This document shows positions 33,940 through 42,663 of a stretch of DNA of 42,735 nt, piece by piece. The notes beneath the pieces are model-generated. The model worked only from the letters and a program-made list of their open reading frames with translations, was not told the origin of the DNA and did not search any database. Source of the DNA: Cryobacterium sp. Y57. GTDB lineage: Bacteria > Actinomycetota > Actinomycetes > Actinomycetales > Microbacteriaceae. Positions within the stretch are counted from its first letter, which is position 1; every line of letters starts with the position of its first letter. Position numbers and translations under genes: made by a program. Where the stretch lies: the NCBI RefSeq assembly GCF_002929505.1, contig NZ_PJJL01000050.1:1780-44514 (forward strand), given 5' to 3'.

Positions 33940-34359
33940 TTCGGTGTGGCCTGCACAAACGCTAACATTTTATTTTTTATAAAACAATGCTCTACAGCGC
34001 TGAAGAATGGAGGTGTGAGCAGATGGCGACACCTTCAGCGTCGGCGGAGCGCTCGGAGCTCATGGGCGCACACGTGCAGATGGGGTCGATCTGCGAATGC
34101 AGGCAACGAGCTAGTCAGCGATGTCTTCAGGCTCGTCTGGACCGAGGGTCGACGCAATGCGCCCCGTCGCTTCTGTGGCCGACTCCGGTATCTGGCGAAT
34201 TTTCTGCGGTCGCGGTCGTGGCTGACCACAGCCGAAAGTGAACCGAGCGTCGAGGGTATTCACGTCTCCGTCTATGGTGCCGTGGAGGCACGGGCTGGGG
34301 AACCCCTCGCGTCCGTTTACCCTTCGGGAAGCGTCATCGCGCGCGGAGGCGAGGTTCCC
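33940..34359. other. Intergenic region between the catabolic operon and manA
   Basis: About 420 bp. The left part is AT-rich, with the palindrome TTTTATAAAA at 33975-33984, about 57 bp before the transporter start, and probably contains the operon promoter. At 34023 an ATG preceded by GGAGGTG opens a 72-codon plus-strand frame without recognisable motifs; it may be the start of a lost gene. Nothing else is identifiable. Confidence 0.4.
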
Positions 34360-35373
34360 CTATCGAGTTTCCGGGGGCTGGCAGCGCAGAACGGCAAGAT
34401 TGCCGTCGACGGTGAATTCCCCCAGCGCGTGTGCCAGGAGCAACGTATCTCCAGCCGACAGCGGGGTCGCTTGAGACCCGGGTGCGGACGCTGTCACCAT
34501 TCCGGTCCCGGACAATACGACCAATACGCTGAACCCGGCCGCGAATGTCGTCGGAGCTGACACATTGACCCGGGATGCACGAAAATATTCTGCCGAGGAG
34601 TCTGCGAGCGTGTGATCACTAACCCCGCCCCGAACCACCAGCGCACTGATCTGCGCTGAGGTCCAAGCACGTGTATCCGTGGCATCAAGAGCAGCCCGGA
34701 AGCCGATTCCGAGGTGGCCGTCAGCGGGGCCATCGATGGCATAGTCCTGCCATTCAAGCAAGATAGATAGGTCCTCGGGTTGCTGTACCTCGATGAGGAA
34801 GATGCCGGCGCCGATTGCGTGCGGCATTCCCGGTGGCACGTAGATGCTGTCTCCAGCGTGAACCTCAACGGTGTGCATTGCCGCCAAGATCGCGGTAACG
34901 TTCTGGGCGTCAACCCAGCGGCCAAGTTCCTCTGCTTCGATCGCGCGTGTGAACCCGAGGTGCACGGTGCCGCCCTCGAGGATGTACCACGCTTCGGCTT
35001 TGCCATGTTGGGTGCCCACATGATTAAAGGCGAAGTCATCCGTGGGATGCACGTGCACGGGCAGGCGCTCACCCGCGTCGAGTAGTTTCACGAGCAAGCG
35101 GGTGTCGGTGCCGAATGCGGCCACATGCTTCGGACCCAGCCAATGCTGCGGATGCTGCTCCACGGCATCGCGCAGCGTGGTTCCGTTCGCGAGGCGGCTG
35201 AGACCGACCCGAGCATCCCCGAAGAGGGTCGTGGTCGACCCGACCCAGTCTTCGGGAACATGATCGCCTGTTGCCGCTCCACCATCGGACGAGCGGAAGC
35301 TGCGAATCTTATTACCGCCACGGTAGAACCGGTCGGCCGGCTGGTTGCTCTTGAGGTGCTCAAGCGTGGTCAT
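34360..35373 (-). CDS. manA: Mannose-6-phosphate isomerase, class I
   Basis: A 337-residue cupin-fold aldose-ketose isomerase that interconverts mannose 6-phosphate and fructose 6-phosphate. The zinc-site pattern is visible in LPVHVHPTDDFAFNH (about 89-103), with Glu in HGKAEAWYIL and the later GIPHA-like element PPGMPHAIG. AAGGAG lies seven bases before the ATG at 35373; the frame is open to 35415 within lacI. It follows lacI by 19 bp on the same strand, so regulator and isomerase form one unit facing the sugar importer. The imported sugar may therefore enter metabolism through mannose 6-phosphate or a similar hexose phosphate. Confidence 0.88.
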   Translation of the reverse strand: MTTLEHLKSNQPADRFYRGGNKIRSFRSSDGGAATGDHVPEDWVGSTTTLFGDARVGLSRLANGTTLRDAVEQHPQHWLGPKHVAAFGTDTRLLVKLLDAGERLPVHVHPTDDFAFNHVGTQHGKAEAWYILEGGTVHLGFTRAIEAEELGRWVDAQNVTAILAAMHTVEVHAGDSIYVPPGMPHAIGAGIFLIEVQQPEDLSILLEWQDYAIDGPADGHLGIGFRAALDATDTRAWTSAQISALVVRGGVSDHTLADSSAEYFRASRVNVSAPTTFAAGFSVLVVLSGTGMVTASAPGSQATPLSAGDTLLLAHALGEFTVDGNLAVLRCQPPETR

Positions 35374-35392
35374 TCTGGCTCCTTCTTGTCGG

Positions 35393-36415
35393 TCACTGGA
35401 AATTTTGAATGCCACGTGGGCATAGTTCGGTCGAAAGTACGACGGTCACAGGGTCGAAGATCTCACCGCTGATGCGACGAAACAGCAGCTGGGCGCCTAA
35501 CGTGCCGAGCGCTCGGTTGTCGTAGCGGAGAACCCGAAAGGGTCGGGGCATGAGCTCCGCAAGTTGGAAGTCGTCGAAGGCGACCAGGGCTTCCGTGCGT
35601 CGCTGTTCCCACAGGGTGCGCAGTGCGCCAATACTGGATCGGTTGTTTCCGCAGAAGAATGCAGTGGGCGGCCGCGATAGGGATAGTAGGCGTTCCACTG
35701 CGATGCTGGCTTCCGCGGGGCCGCGCACGTTAGTGGACACAAGCGTGTCATCCCAGGGGAGGCCTGCCGCAGCGAATGCGGCATGAATGCCCTCGACGCG
35801 TTGCCGCATGGTCGGCATGTTGAGCGTGTCGACGAGCACCCCGATGCGAGTATGTCCTTCGGATATCAGTGTCAAAGTGGCGTCGCGGGCGCCGGCATAG
35901 TTGTCGATGACCACGCTGTCAGCGTCGAGGCCGACCGGGTTGCGGTCAAGGAACACCATCGGGATGCCGAGGTCGATTTCGGATCGCAGAGCGGAATGGT
36001 TGCCACCGGTCGGCACGATGAGGAGTCCGTCGACCCGGCGCCGGCACAGGTCAAAGATGGCTTCCATCTCGTCTTCGGCATTTTCGCCGGAGTGCGCTGT
36101 GATGAGCTGAGTCTGGTGTGCCCTGGCCACCTCGGCAACGCCGGAGGCGATGGTGGCGTAAAACTCGTTGCTCAGGTCCTTGATCAGGAGGCCGATCGTT
36201 GCGCTCGACGATCCCGAGCGCAGGGTGGAGGCCGCGAAGTTGGCGCGAAATCCGAGCTGCCCGGCCGCGTCGCGGACCCGGGCGGCCATGGCTACATCGA
36301 CGGTAGACACACCGTTGATAACGCGGGACACGGTTTTTAAACTCACTCCGGCGCTGCGAGCAACGTCGGCCATGGTGGGTCGACGCGGAAACGCGCCAGA
36401 TGCCGTGGCGTCCAT
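35393..36415 (-). CDS. LacI-family transcriptional regulator of the sugar module
   Basis: A 340-residue repressor with an N-terminal LacI helix-turn-helix (MADVARSAGVSLKTVSRVING at about 15-35), a hinge helix with the minor-groove-inserting leucine (AASTLRSG), and a periplasmic-binding-protein-like sensor domain. AGGAGG precedes the ATG at 36415; a TTG just before it is the alternative. It is divergent from the ABC importer, and two identical palindromes of LacI type (CG-centred) occur in the shared promoter region, so it almost certainly represses both directions. Confidence 0.92.
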   Translation of the reverse strand: MDATASGAFPRRPTMADVARSAGVSLKTVSRVINGVSTVDVAMAARVRDAAGQLGFRANFAASTLRSGSSSATIGLLIKDLSNEFYATIASGVAEVARAHQTQLITAHSGENAEDEMEAIFDLCRRRVDGLLIVPTGGNHSALRSEIDLGIPMVFLDRNPVGLDADSVVIDNYAGARDATLTLISEGHTRIGVLVDTLNMPTMRQRVEGIHAAFAAAGLPWDDTLVSTNVRGPAEASIAVERLLSLSRPPTAFFCGNNRSSIGALRTLWEQRRTEALVAFDDFQLAELMPRPFRVLRYDNRALGTLGAQLLFRRISGEIFDPVTVVLSTELCPRGIQNFQ

Positions 36416-36458
36416 CAATCCTCCTGATTCTGGATGTCGGCTAATACACGTATCCGAC

Positions 36459-36486
36459 TAGACAACGTTGTCTCAGTGTATATAGT
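36459..36486 (+). promoter_or_regulatory. Promoter of the sugar ABC importer
   Basis: TAGACA at 36459-36464 and TATAGT at 36481-36486 are separated by 16 bp, a good sigma-70-type pair. The -35 box overlaps the first operator, and the start point is expected inside or next to the second, so a bound LacI protein would block it. Confidence 0.7.
36461..36472. promoter_or_regulatory. LacI-type operator 1
   Basis: GACAACGTTGTC is a perfect 12-bp palindrome with the central CG typical of LacI-family sites; with flanking A/T it extends to 14 bp. It overlaps the -35 box of the importer promoter and lies 45 bp upstream of lacI itself. Confidence 0.85.
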
Positions 36487-36493
36487 AAAGCTA

Positions 36494-36505
36494 GACAACG
36501 TTGTC
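36494..36505. promoter_or_regulatory. LacI-type operator 2
   Basis: An identical GACAACGTTGTC, preceded by the same CTA as operator 1. Centre-to-centre distance is 33 bp, about three helical turns, so both dimers lie on the same DNA face. It covers the expected transcription start. Confidence 0.85.
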
Positions 36506-36614
36506 CCGGCGATCGGGACAATGTTACATATGGGCGAAGGAGCCCGGATCGGTACGCGATGTGTGCACCTGCTTTGGTGCCATGTGCAGCGTCATTACAA
36601 AGGAGTAGGAACCA

Positions 36615-37574
36615 ATGAAGATTCTCAAGACTTTCGCGATGACAGGCACCCTGGCCATCGCCGCTTTCTCATTGACTGGATGCACGAATGAGATCGTCAC
36701 GAGCGATTCCGGGGCTTCGAGCACCGAGGTGACTAGCGTCGGGCTTATGGTGCAGGACCTCGGCAACCCATTCTTCGCGTCGATGAACAATGGTGTGAAA
36801 GCTGCAGCCGAGGCACTCGGGGCTACCTACACAGCGCAGGATGGTCGCCAGGACCTCGCGGTGCAGAACGATCAGATCGATGCGTTCATTCAGCAGGGTA
36901 TTGACGTGCTGCTCATTAACGCCGTCGACTCGGAGGGCATTGGCCCGGCCGTGCAGCGTGCAAAGGACGCTGGCATCACCGTCGTCGCCGTCGATGTCGG
37001 TGCGAAGAATGCTGATGCCACCGTAACGACCGACAATCTTGAGGCTGGCCGTCTCTCCTGCGAGAGCCTGATCGAGCAGATCGGCGGAGCCGGCGAGATT
37101 CTCATCGTGGACGGAACTCCGACCACCTCGATCCAGGATCGGATGGCTGGTTGCGAGGAAGCACTCGCGGCTCATCCCGATGTAACCGTCGTGGGTACTC
37201 AGAATGGTGACAACGGTCGCGAGCGAGCCCTCACTCTGACAACCGACATGCTCACCGCTCATCCCGACGTGGTCGGAATCTTCGGCGTCAACGACCCGAC
37301 CGCACTCGGTGCCACCCTGGCCGCTCAGCAGGCTGGCAAGTCCGACATCGTGATCACCGGTGTCGACGGTTCGCCCGAAGCCGTCAAGGAAATGTCGTCA
37401 GCATCGTCGATGTTTAAGGCGACGTCAGCGCAGGATCCGAACCTGCTGGGGGCCACCGCACTCGAGATGGCCGTGCAACTGCGCGCCGGCGAGACTCTCG
37501 ACAGCGACACCATCCTTGTTCCGAGCTCCATCGTTAACAGCGAGAACGTCGCAACCTATGAGGGTTGGGTTTAA
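36615..37574 (+). CDS. Ribose-type sugar ABC transporter, substrate-binding lipoprotein
   Basis: A 319-residue periplasmic-binding-protein-like domain protein (RbsB/AlsB group). The signal peptide ends in the lipobox LTGC at about 20-23. The characteristic start VGLMVQDLGNPFFASMNNGVKAAAEALG and the ligand-region motifs VDVGAKNADATVTTDN and GIFGVNDPTALGA follow. AAGGAGTAGG precedes the ATG at 36615. It is the first gene of the importer operon under the LacI operators. The sugar is not determined; a hexose is suggested by manA. Confidence 0.92.
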   Translation: MKILKTFAMTGTLAIAAFSLTGCTNEIVTSDSGASSTEVTSVGLMVQDLGNPFFASMNNGVKAAAEALGATYTAQDGRQDLAVQNDQIDAFIQQGIDVLLINAVDSEGIGPAVQRAKDAGITVVAVDVGAKNADATVTTDNLEAGRLSCESLIEQIGGAGEILIVDGTPTTSIQDRMAGCEEALAAHPDVTVVGTQNGDNGRERALTLTTDMLTAHPDVVGIFGVNDPTALGATLAAQQAGKSDIVITGVDGSPEAVKEMSSASSMFKATSAQDPNLLGATALEMAVQLRAGETLDSDTILVPSSIVNSENVATYEGWV

Positions 37575-37584
37575 CCACTCAGCA

Positions 37585-37614
37585 CGACGACGGTAGCCCA
37601 CGCTGCCGTCGTCG
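37585..37614 (+). terminator. Intercistronic hairpin after the binding-protein gene
   Basis: CGACGACGGTAGC pairs with GCTGCCGTCGTCG (13 bp, one G-T pair) around the loop CCAC. It begins ten bases after the stop of the binding-protein gene and lacks a T-run. Such hairpins stabilise the upstream mRNA or lower readthrough, giving more binding protein than ATPase and permease. Confidence 0.65.
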
Positions 37615-37633
37615 CCCCTGTGCGAGACCTCAA

Positions 37634-39220
37634 ATGATCATGACTGACCAGCAACTAAGGCTGCGGACTATGACACCACCACTACTGCGCATGACCGGCG
37701 TCAGCAAACGATTCGGCGGCGCGAAAGCGCTCGATGACGTGCACCTTGACCTGCGCGCCGGCGAGGTGCACGCGTTGATGGGAGAAAACGGGGCCGGTAA
37801 GTCCACGCTCATGAAGATTCTCTCGGGCGTGTACACTCCGGACGCTGGAACGATTGAGATCAACGGGCAAGTCACGACCATCCAGAATCCGCGGGATGCC
37901 CTCGCCCAGGGAATCGCCATCATCCACCAGGAGCTGAATACAGTTCCCGAAATGACGATCGCGGAGAACTTGTCGCTGGGGCATGAGCCTACGCGGCACG
38001 GGGTCCTCGACCGGAAGGAGATGCGGCGCTCGGCCCGGGAGAAGCTGGACCGTATCGGCGTAGATATTTCCGTTGATGTGCCGCTGGGCCGACTCAGTGT
38101 CGGTATGCAGCAGCTGGTTGAAATCGCGAGGGCCGTGGCCGAAAACGCAAAGATCTTGGTTCTTGACGAGCCGACGGCATCGCTGTCTCAGAACGAAGCC
38201 GAGCGTTTGTTCACCCTGGTCGACGAAATGCGGGCACGCGGTATGGCTTTGGCATACATCAGCCACCGCATGGAAGAAGTGTGGCGGCTGTCAGATCGCA
38301 TCACCGTGTTGCGTGACGGAAAATGGGTGAGTACGACAGCCCGCGAGGATGTCACACCTGCCCAAGTGGTGAACCACATGGTGGGGCGCGACGTGAATAA
38401 CCTCTACGTGCACGAGAATCGCTCCGCTGGTGAAGTCGTGTTGGCCGTCAGCGAGCTTGGTAATGGCCGGGATGTTGGCCCCATGAACCTCGAGGTTCGT
38501 GCCGGTGAGGTCGTTTCGCTGGTCGGACTTGTTGGCGCAGGGCGCACCGAATTGGCGCGCATGATTTTCGGCGCCGATCGCGCGAAATCCGGCCAGGTGA
38601 GTATCGATGGCACGCCAATTTCGGTGCGTAGCCCGCGAGATGCAATTCGCCACCGCATCGGTTTGTTGCCAGAGAGCCGCAAGGAGCAGGCGCTGTTTTT
38701 GGACATGTCGATTCGCGATAACACCGTGATGAGCAGTATGGACAATTACGGTACGGGTGGAATTCTGAACCTGCGCGCGATTCGCGATGCCGTCGAGCGT
38801 GAGGTAGCGGCCCTCCGGGTGCGCAGCACATCGATCAGTCAGAACGTTTCCGGTTTATCCGGCGGTAACCAACAGAAGGTCGTACTGTCGCGGTGGATTC
38901 TCGTACAGCCGAAAGTACTGATACTCGATGAGCCCACACGGGGCGTCGATATCGGTGCCAAACAGGAGATCTATCGCATCATTAATGACCTCACCCTGCA
39001 AGGAATGGCCATCCTGATGATTTCATCGGACCTGCCGGAAGCGCTCGGCATCAGCGATCGCGTGCTTGTCGTTCGCAACGGCCTCATCGCCAAGGAAATT
39101 AGTCGTGCGGAAGCGACAGAACAAAACGTCATGATGTACGCCACCGGTGTCGCCGCCGATGAGCACCGCATCAAAGAAGAACGCACCGAGACACCCATCG
39201 CGGGGGAGAAAAAACGATGA
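37634..39220 (+). CDS. Ribose-type sugar ABC transporter, double ATPase subunit
   Basis: About 528 residues with two nucleotide-binding domains, as in RbsA/MglA. The first has Walker A GENGAGKST, signature LSVGMQQ and Walker B ILVLDEP; the second has the degenerate P-loop GLVGAGRTE, signature LSGGNQQ and Walker B ILILDEP, as usual for the family. I start at the ATG at 37634, after the hairpin; ATGs at 37640 and 37670 are possible, and the open frame to 37565 overlaps the binding-protein stop. It overlaps the permease start by 4 bp. Confidence 0.92.
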   Translation: MIMTDQQLRLRTMTPPLLRMTGVSKRFGGAKALDDVHLDLRAGEVHALMGENGAGKSTLMKILSGVYTPDAGTIEINGQVTTIQNPRDALAQGIAIIHQELNTVPEMTIAENLSLGHEPTRHGVLDRKEMRRSAREKLDRIGVDISVDVPLGRLSVGMQQLVEIARAVAENAKILVLDEPTASLSQNEAERLFTLVDEMRARGMALAYISHRMEEVWRLSDRITVLRDGKWVSTTAREDVTPAQVVNHMVGRDVNNLYVHENRSAGEVVLAVSELGNGRDVGPMNLEVRAGEVVSLVGLVGAGRTELARMIFGADRAKSGQVSIDGTPISVRSPRDAIRHRIGLLPESRKEQALFLDMSIRDNTVMSSMDNYGTGGILNLRAIRDAVEREVAALRVRSTSISQNVSGLSGGNQQKVVLSRWILVQPKVLILDEPTRGVDIGAKQEIYRIINDLTLQGMAILMISSDLPEALGISDRVLVVRNGLIAKEISRAEATEQNVMMYATGVAADEHRIKEERTETPIAGEKKR

Positions 39221-40212
39221 CCTTGACGGAGAAGACGGATCTGAAACCCTTGCGGTCGCCCAAACGTGAGTCCGGTGTGGACGTAGCCAGTTTGTGGGAC
39301 CGTTATGGCATCCTCGCGGTGCTGCTATTGCTCGTCGCCCTGATGAGCGTGATTGCACCGAACTTTCTGAGCGTCAATAACGGGCTAAACGTTGCCCGGG
39401 CGGTGTCGATAAACGCGATTCTTGCTGCCGGAATGACCCTAGTTATTCTTACGGGAGGCATTGATCTGTCCGTCGGGTCCGTCGTAGCCCTCACCGGCGT
39501 CAGTTCAGTGCTTCTCTGGACCGCGGGAGCCCCCGCCATCGTCGCGGTCGTCGGTGGCATGCTCGTGGGAGCAATCACAGGTCTCATCAATGGAACTCTT
39601 GTCGCGTATCTCGGGCTGCCCTCATTCATCATCACGCTCGGGGCGCTCACCTACATTCGAGGCTTCTCTTATTCGCTAACGGATGCCCAACCTCTCATCG
39701 CCAGCGACCTCGGCTATCGAGGTCTTGGTAATGGTGCTGTGGCCGGCATTCCGACCCCGGTTGTGATCATGCTTCTGGTCTACGTGATCCTATGGTTCGT
39801 GTTGGAGCGGACGAGTTTTGGTCGGCACATCTACGCGATCGGTGGCAACCGCGAGGCGGCCCGTCTCGCGGGCATCAAGGTCAAATGGACCCTCGTGCGT
39901 GTCTACTTGATCATGGGCGTGTGTGCTGGACTGGCCGGAGTAATCTTCTCGGCCCGCGTCGAAAGCGGACAGCCCAAGGCCGGTGAAGGCTATGAACTGG
40001 ACGCAATCGCCGCTGTCGTTCTCGGCGGAACGGCCCTCGCCGGCGGACGCGGGCGCATTTACGGAACCCTGGTGGGCGCGCTCATCATTGGCGTACTGAG
40101 CAATGGCCTAGTTCTGATGAACGTCCCGTTCTTCTACCAGCTCATAGTGAAGGGGGCCGTGATCGTGCTCGCCGTCGGTATCGACGGGTTGAAAAACCTG
40201 AAGCGCACATAG
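39217..40212 (+). CDS. Ribose-type sugar ABC transporter, permease subunit
   Basis: A 331-residue permease of the RbsC/AraH group with eight to ten hydrophobic segments. Visible family motifs are ILTGGIDLSVGSVVALTG, the coupling region YAIGGNREAARLAGIKV, and GYELDAIAAVVLGGTALAGGRG. GGGGAG precedes the ATG, which overlaps the ATPase stop (ATGA). It completes the importer; no sugar kinase follows, so phosphorylation must be encoded elsewhere. Confidence 0.93.
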   Translation: MTLTEKTDLKPLRSPKRESGVDVASLWDRYGILAVLLLLVALMSVIAPNFLSVNNGLNVARAVSINAILAAGMTLVILTGGIDLSVGSVVALTGVSSVLLWTAGAPAIVAVVGGMLVGAITGLINGTLVAYLGLPSFIITLGALTYIRGFSYSLTDAQPLIASDLGYRGLGNGAVAGIPTPVVIMLLVYVILWFVLERTSFGRHIYAIGGNREAARLAGIKVKWTLVRVYLIMGVCAGLAGVIFSARVESGQPKAGEGYELDAIAAVVLGGTALAGGRGRIYGTLVGALIIGVLSNGLVLMNVPFFYQLIVKGAVIVLAVGIDGLKNLKRT

Positions 40213-40472
40213 AACCGTCGGCGACTTATCGGAGCGGTGGACGGATGCAGCTACTCAGCTCGAATACCTTGTCCAAGATTGTGTCAAGTTTGAAATGAAA
40301 AGGGTCACAGACCCCACCGTCTCTGCTCCGTCCCGAGCCAGTCGTAATGTGAACATGGTGCCCGCGGTATCTCTGGACTCCCACCTGCGATACTGCTCGA
40401 GGCGGTGGACCCTGAGAGAGACAAAACCCTAATTCGTCCCACCAATCAGCGCACCGCACCCACTGCACGCAG
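40213..40472. other. Intergenic region after the sugar importer
   Basis: 260 bp between convergent genes. I see neither a clear hairpin with T-run nor a coding frame with recognisable motifs. Possibly the border between the sugar module and the right-hand island. Confidence 0.3.
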
Positions 40473-41033
40473 TCACACGGGAGACAAGGCCTTCTTCGCC
40501 GCCGGCGGTTTAGCCCACGAACGTTCGTACCATGCGACTGCCTGGTAGGTCCCAGAAAGCGTCAACCAGGTAATCGCGGCCGCGAGGAGCTCAGCGGATG
40601 CGTGCCCAAAGAAGTCTCCCCACACGAAGAGCGACGCCGTTAGGACATAGGCGGACAGGGGCAGGACATTTGCGGCCGCCCAAGCATCATCTTTCCACGA
40701 GAGATTCTCGGTGCCAGAACGACGGAGCTTCAGGTAAGCGCGGCCGTGACGGTATATGAGACATCCGCCAAGCGCGGCCGCAAGTACCACGAGTCCCGAG
40801 GCTGTGAACGAACCCCGGATTATGACAGCGATTGCGAACATCGCGCTGGCGGCAAGCTCGTACGTGACGGCGACTGAATCCCACTTGGTCACCAGGGTTG
40901 CATCGCTGTGAAGGGCATCGCTCTGAGTTGTGGGCATGAAGGCGTGGGGCACGATTTGTCGTGCAGCCAGGGTTACTGCGAAGACCGTGCCAGCGAATGC
41001 AGCAAGTCCTAAGAAATATGGCTCCCAATTCAT
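40473..41033 (-). CDS. Membrane protein of unknown function
   Basis: About 186 residues with roughly five hydrophobic segments: residues 5-25, 57-75, 78-93, 120-140 and 145-165. A charged loop (YRHGRAYLKLRRSGTENLSWKDD) lies in the middle. No family is recognised. The ATG at 41033 is likely; a TTG at 41042 would add three residues. It is downstream of the kinase/KptA remnant on the same strand with a 136-bp gap, and may be part of the same island. Confidence 0.6.
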   Translation of the reverse strand: MNWEPYFLGLAAFAGTVFAVTLAARQIVPHAFMPTTQSDALHSDATLVTKWDSVAVTYELAASAMFAIAVIIRGSFTASGLVVLAAALGGCLIYRHGRAYLKLRRSGTENLSWKDDAWAAANVLPLSAYVLTASLFVWGDFFGHASAELLAAAITWLTLSGTYQAVAWYERSWAKPPAAKKALSPV

Positions 41034-41169
41034 GAGTGTCAACCTAGCGCACCCGACGTCGCGGTGGTGGGGTCATCTAACGGCGCAGCGAGCTGGGACC
41101 GTCGCCAAATCGGACCAGATGCGGCAGTTGACAGCATGTCCGTGGGCCAAGACTTCGATACGCCGGACT

Positions 41170-41725
41170 CTAGTCCTCGGCTTCAAGTGCGACCTGTTCC
41201 ACCACGGTCATCACTGAAAGTCCCGTGGACTTCACCGCAGTCGCAAGCCAAGTGTTTGCCCCCACGAAGACCAGCCCGCTCGCGCCTTTCGGGTCGACTC
41301 GCAGGAGCTGAACCGGCGCTCCTCTCCGAGCACCTGCCTGAATCGCCGCTTTGGGATTATCGCTGAGGTGAACGTAGAGCCTCGACATCGGACGAAGTCC
41401 TGCGCGTGCCTCGAAAATCGAAGCCAAACGGTCACTCGTGGTTGCGTGGTAAAGCTGCTTGGGAGCTTTCGCCTCACCGTACTCGATACGCATATCGACG
41501 GAGTGACCATAGAGAGCGCGAATCTCAAGACCATCTAACTCGAAACGTTTTTCCCCCATTGCACCTGCCACAACCAGGAGTTGGCTGGGAGTCACCCGAT
41601 GACCACTGGCTTTGAGCTTTTCGGCCAGGTCCTCCGCGTACATCCATCCCCCCGAACAACAAATGCATCTGCATCGTGCCTAAGGTGAAAGGCCATGGCC
41701 TTACTGATTCGCACCTTGTCAGCTG
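41170..41725 (-). pseudogene. kptA: KptA/Tpt1-type RNA 2'-phosphotransferase, frameshifted
   Basis: KptA/Tpt1 removes an internal RNA 2'-phosphate using NAD+. The C-terminal 157 codons are open from an ATG at 41643 and contain KRFELDG, IRALYGHS, LYHATTSDRLASIFEARAGL, YVHLSDN and AGARRGAPVQLLRVD. The missing N-terminus with the catalytic Arg-His (ISKAMAFHLRHDAD) is found directly upstream in another frame. The shift lies at a run of six C (41648-41653); one extra base would join the frames as VVRGGWMYAED. With it, the whole Arg-His-Arg-Arg tetrad would be present. Either the gene is broken, or the run is a sequencing error or a phase-variable site. Confidence 0.8.
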
Positions 41726-42221
41726 GCGAAATCGGGTTGTAGCGCGTCGGGTCTGAAAGTCCGGTCTTCACCGACCACGCGACAGCGATGTCATCCGCCC
41801 ATGCCGCAACGTCTGCGAAATCGGACGACGCCGAAAGTTCCTTCAAAAGCTTGAATCCGTGTAGCCGAAGGGAGTTTGTTCCGGTGGGGTCAGTCAGGAG
41901 GCTGACTGCTCGCGCAGCGGTGCACGCTTGATAAGCCTTTCTGCTCATTTCATAGTCAATCTCTATTCCGAGATTTTCGAGAACTCGGACGTAGTGCGAG
42001 TGTAACTCGTTGCGACCCGACCAATCGTCTGGGGCATAAATCGGCGAATCGTCAATGAGTTGGGCCAGCTCATACATTGCGGGCCTTGAACCCACCGTCT
42101 CAAGGTCAACTGCGAGTATTCGAGCATCAGCATCGACTAGCCAGTTGAGGGAATGTGCGTCTCGCCGCGGTAGCGCGGGCATCGAATCTACAAGCGACCA
42201 CCACTTGGCGAAGGGGTCTTC
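41726..42221 (-). pseudogene. APH-like kinase C-lobe fused in frame to KptA, N-terminus lost
   Basis: About 165 codons resemble the C-lobe of an aminoglycoside-phosphotransferase-type kinase. The catalytic loop has Asp and Asn in RRDAHSLNWLVDAD, the metal-binding Asp lies in RILAVDLE, and helical sequence typical of the family follows (RPAMYELAQLIDD, YVRVLENLGIEID, YQACTAARAVSLL). No stop separates it from the KptA domain (SPADKVRISKAMAFHLRH), so the original product was probably one bifunctional polypeptide. The N-lobe is missing; kinase similarity stops near 42221, where an integrase fragment begins on the other strand. Confidence 0.6.
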
Positions 42222-42222
42222 G

Positions 42223-42663
42223 CTATTCGGCGTAATTGCTGCGGCGAGAGAGATCCTCGGAGTTCGCGTCAGAGACCTCGACACCACAACCGATGACATC
42301 CACGTAATCGTCTGGGAGAGCCGGCCACGCGTCGTACCCCTCAGCCCCCAGTGGGACCGACCCCTCCGGCGAATCCTTGGGGACCTCATACCCACTGATT
42401 GGCTCTTTCGCCCCGGCCGCATCAGCGCGACCTCTGGACAAGTCACGGATTTTCTCCTGCGCGCCCGCACCGACCTCGACGTTCGGCCCAGTCTCATGCG
42501 CGCGACGTGGCTCGGGGAGCGCCTCCGCGACGGGACACCACCGCAGGAACTCCTGCGAATCTCCGGCCTCAAGAATCTGGCAGCCCTCGACAGACTTGCC
42601 GCCTTCGTGCCCCGAACGGCGGTTTCTGCAAAAGTTTCTCAAAGAAATTTTAATAAGGTCTGA
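42223..42663 (+). pseudogene. Tyrosine recombinase/integrase-like protein, C-terminal fragment
   Basis: About 145 codons from LFGVIAAAREILGVRVRDLD to a TGA at 42663. The pattern (repeated arm with RVVPLSP, then PSLMRATWLGERLRDGTPPQELLRISGLKNLAALDRLAAFVP) resembles C-terminal domains of actinobacterial phage/ICE integrases. The N-terminal part is missing, and the canonical R-H-x-x-R...Y set is not clear by eye, so it may be a diverged integrase-like protein. The 72 bp after it hold nothing I recognise. Confidence 0.55.
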
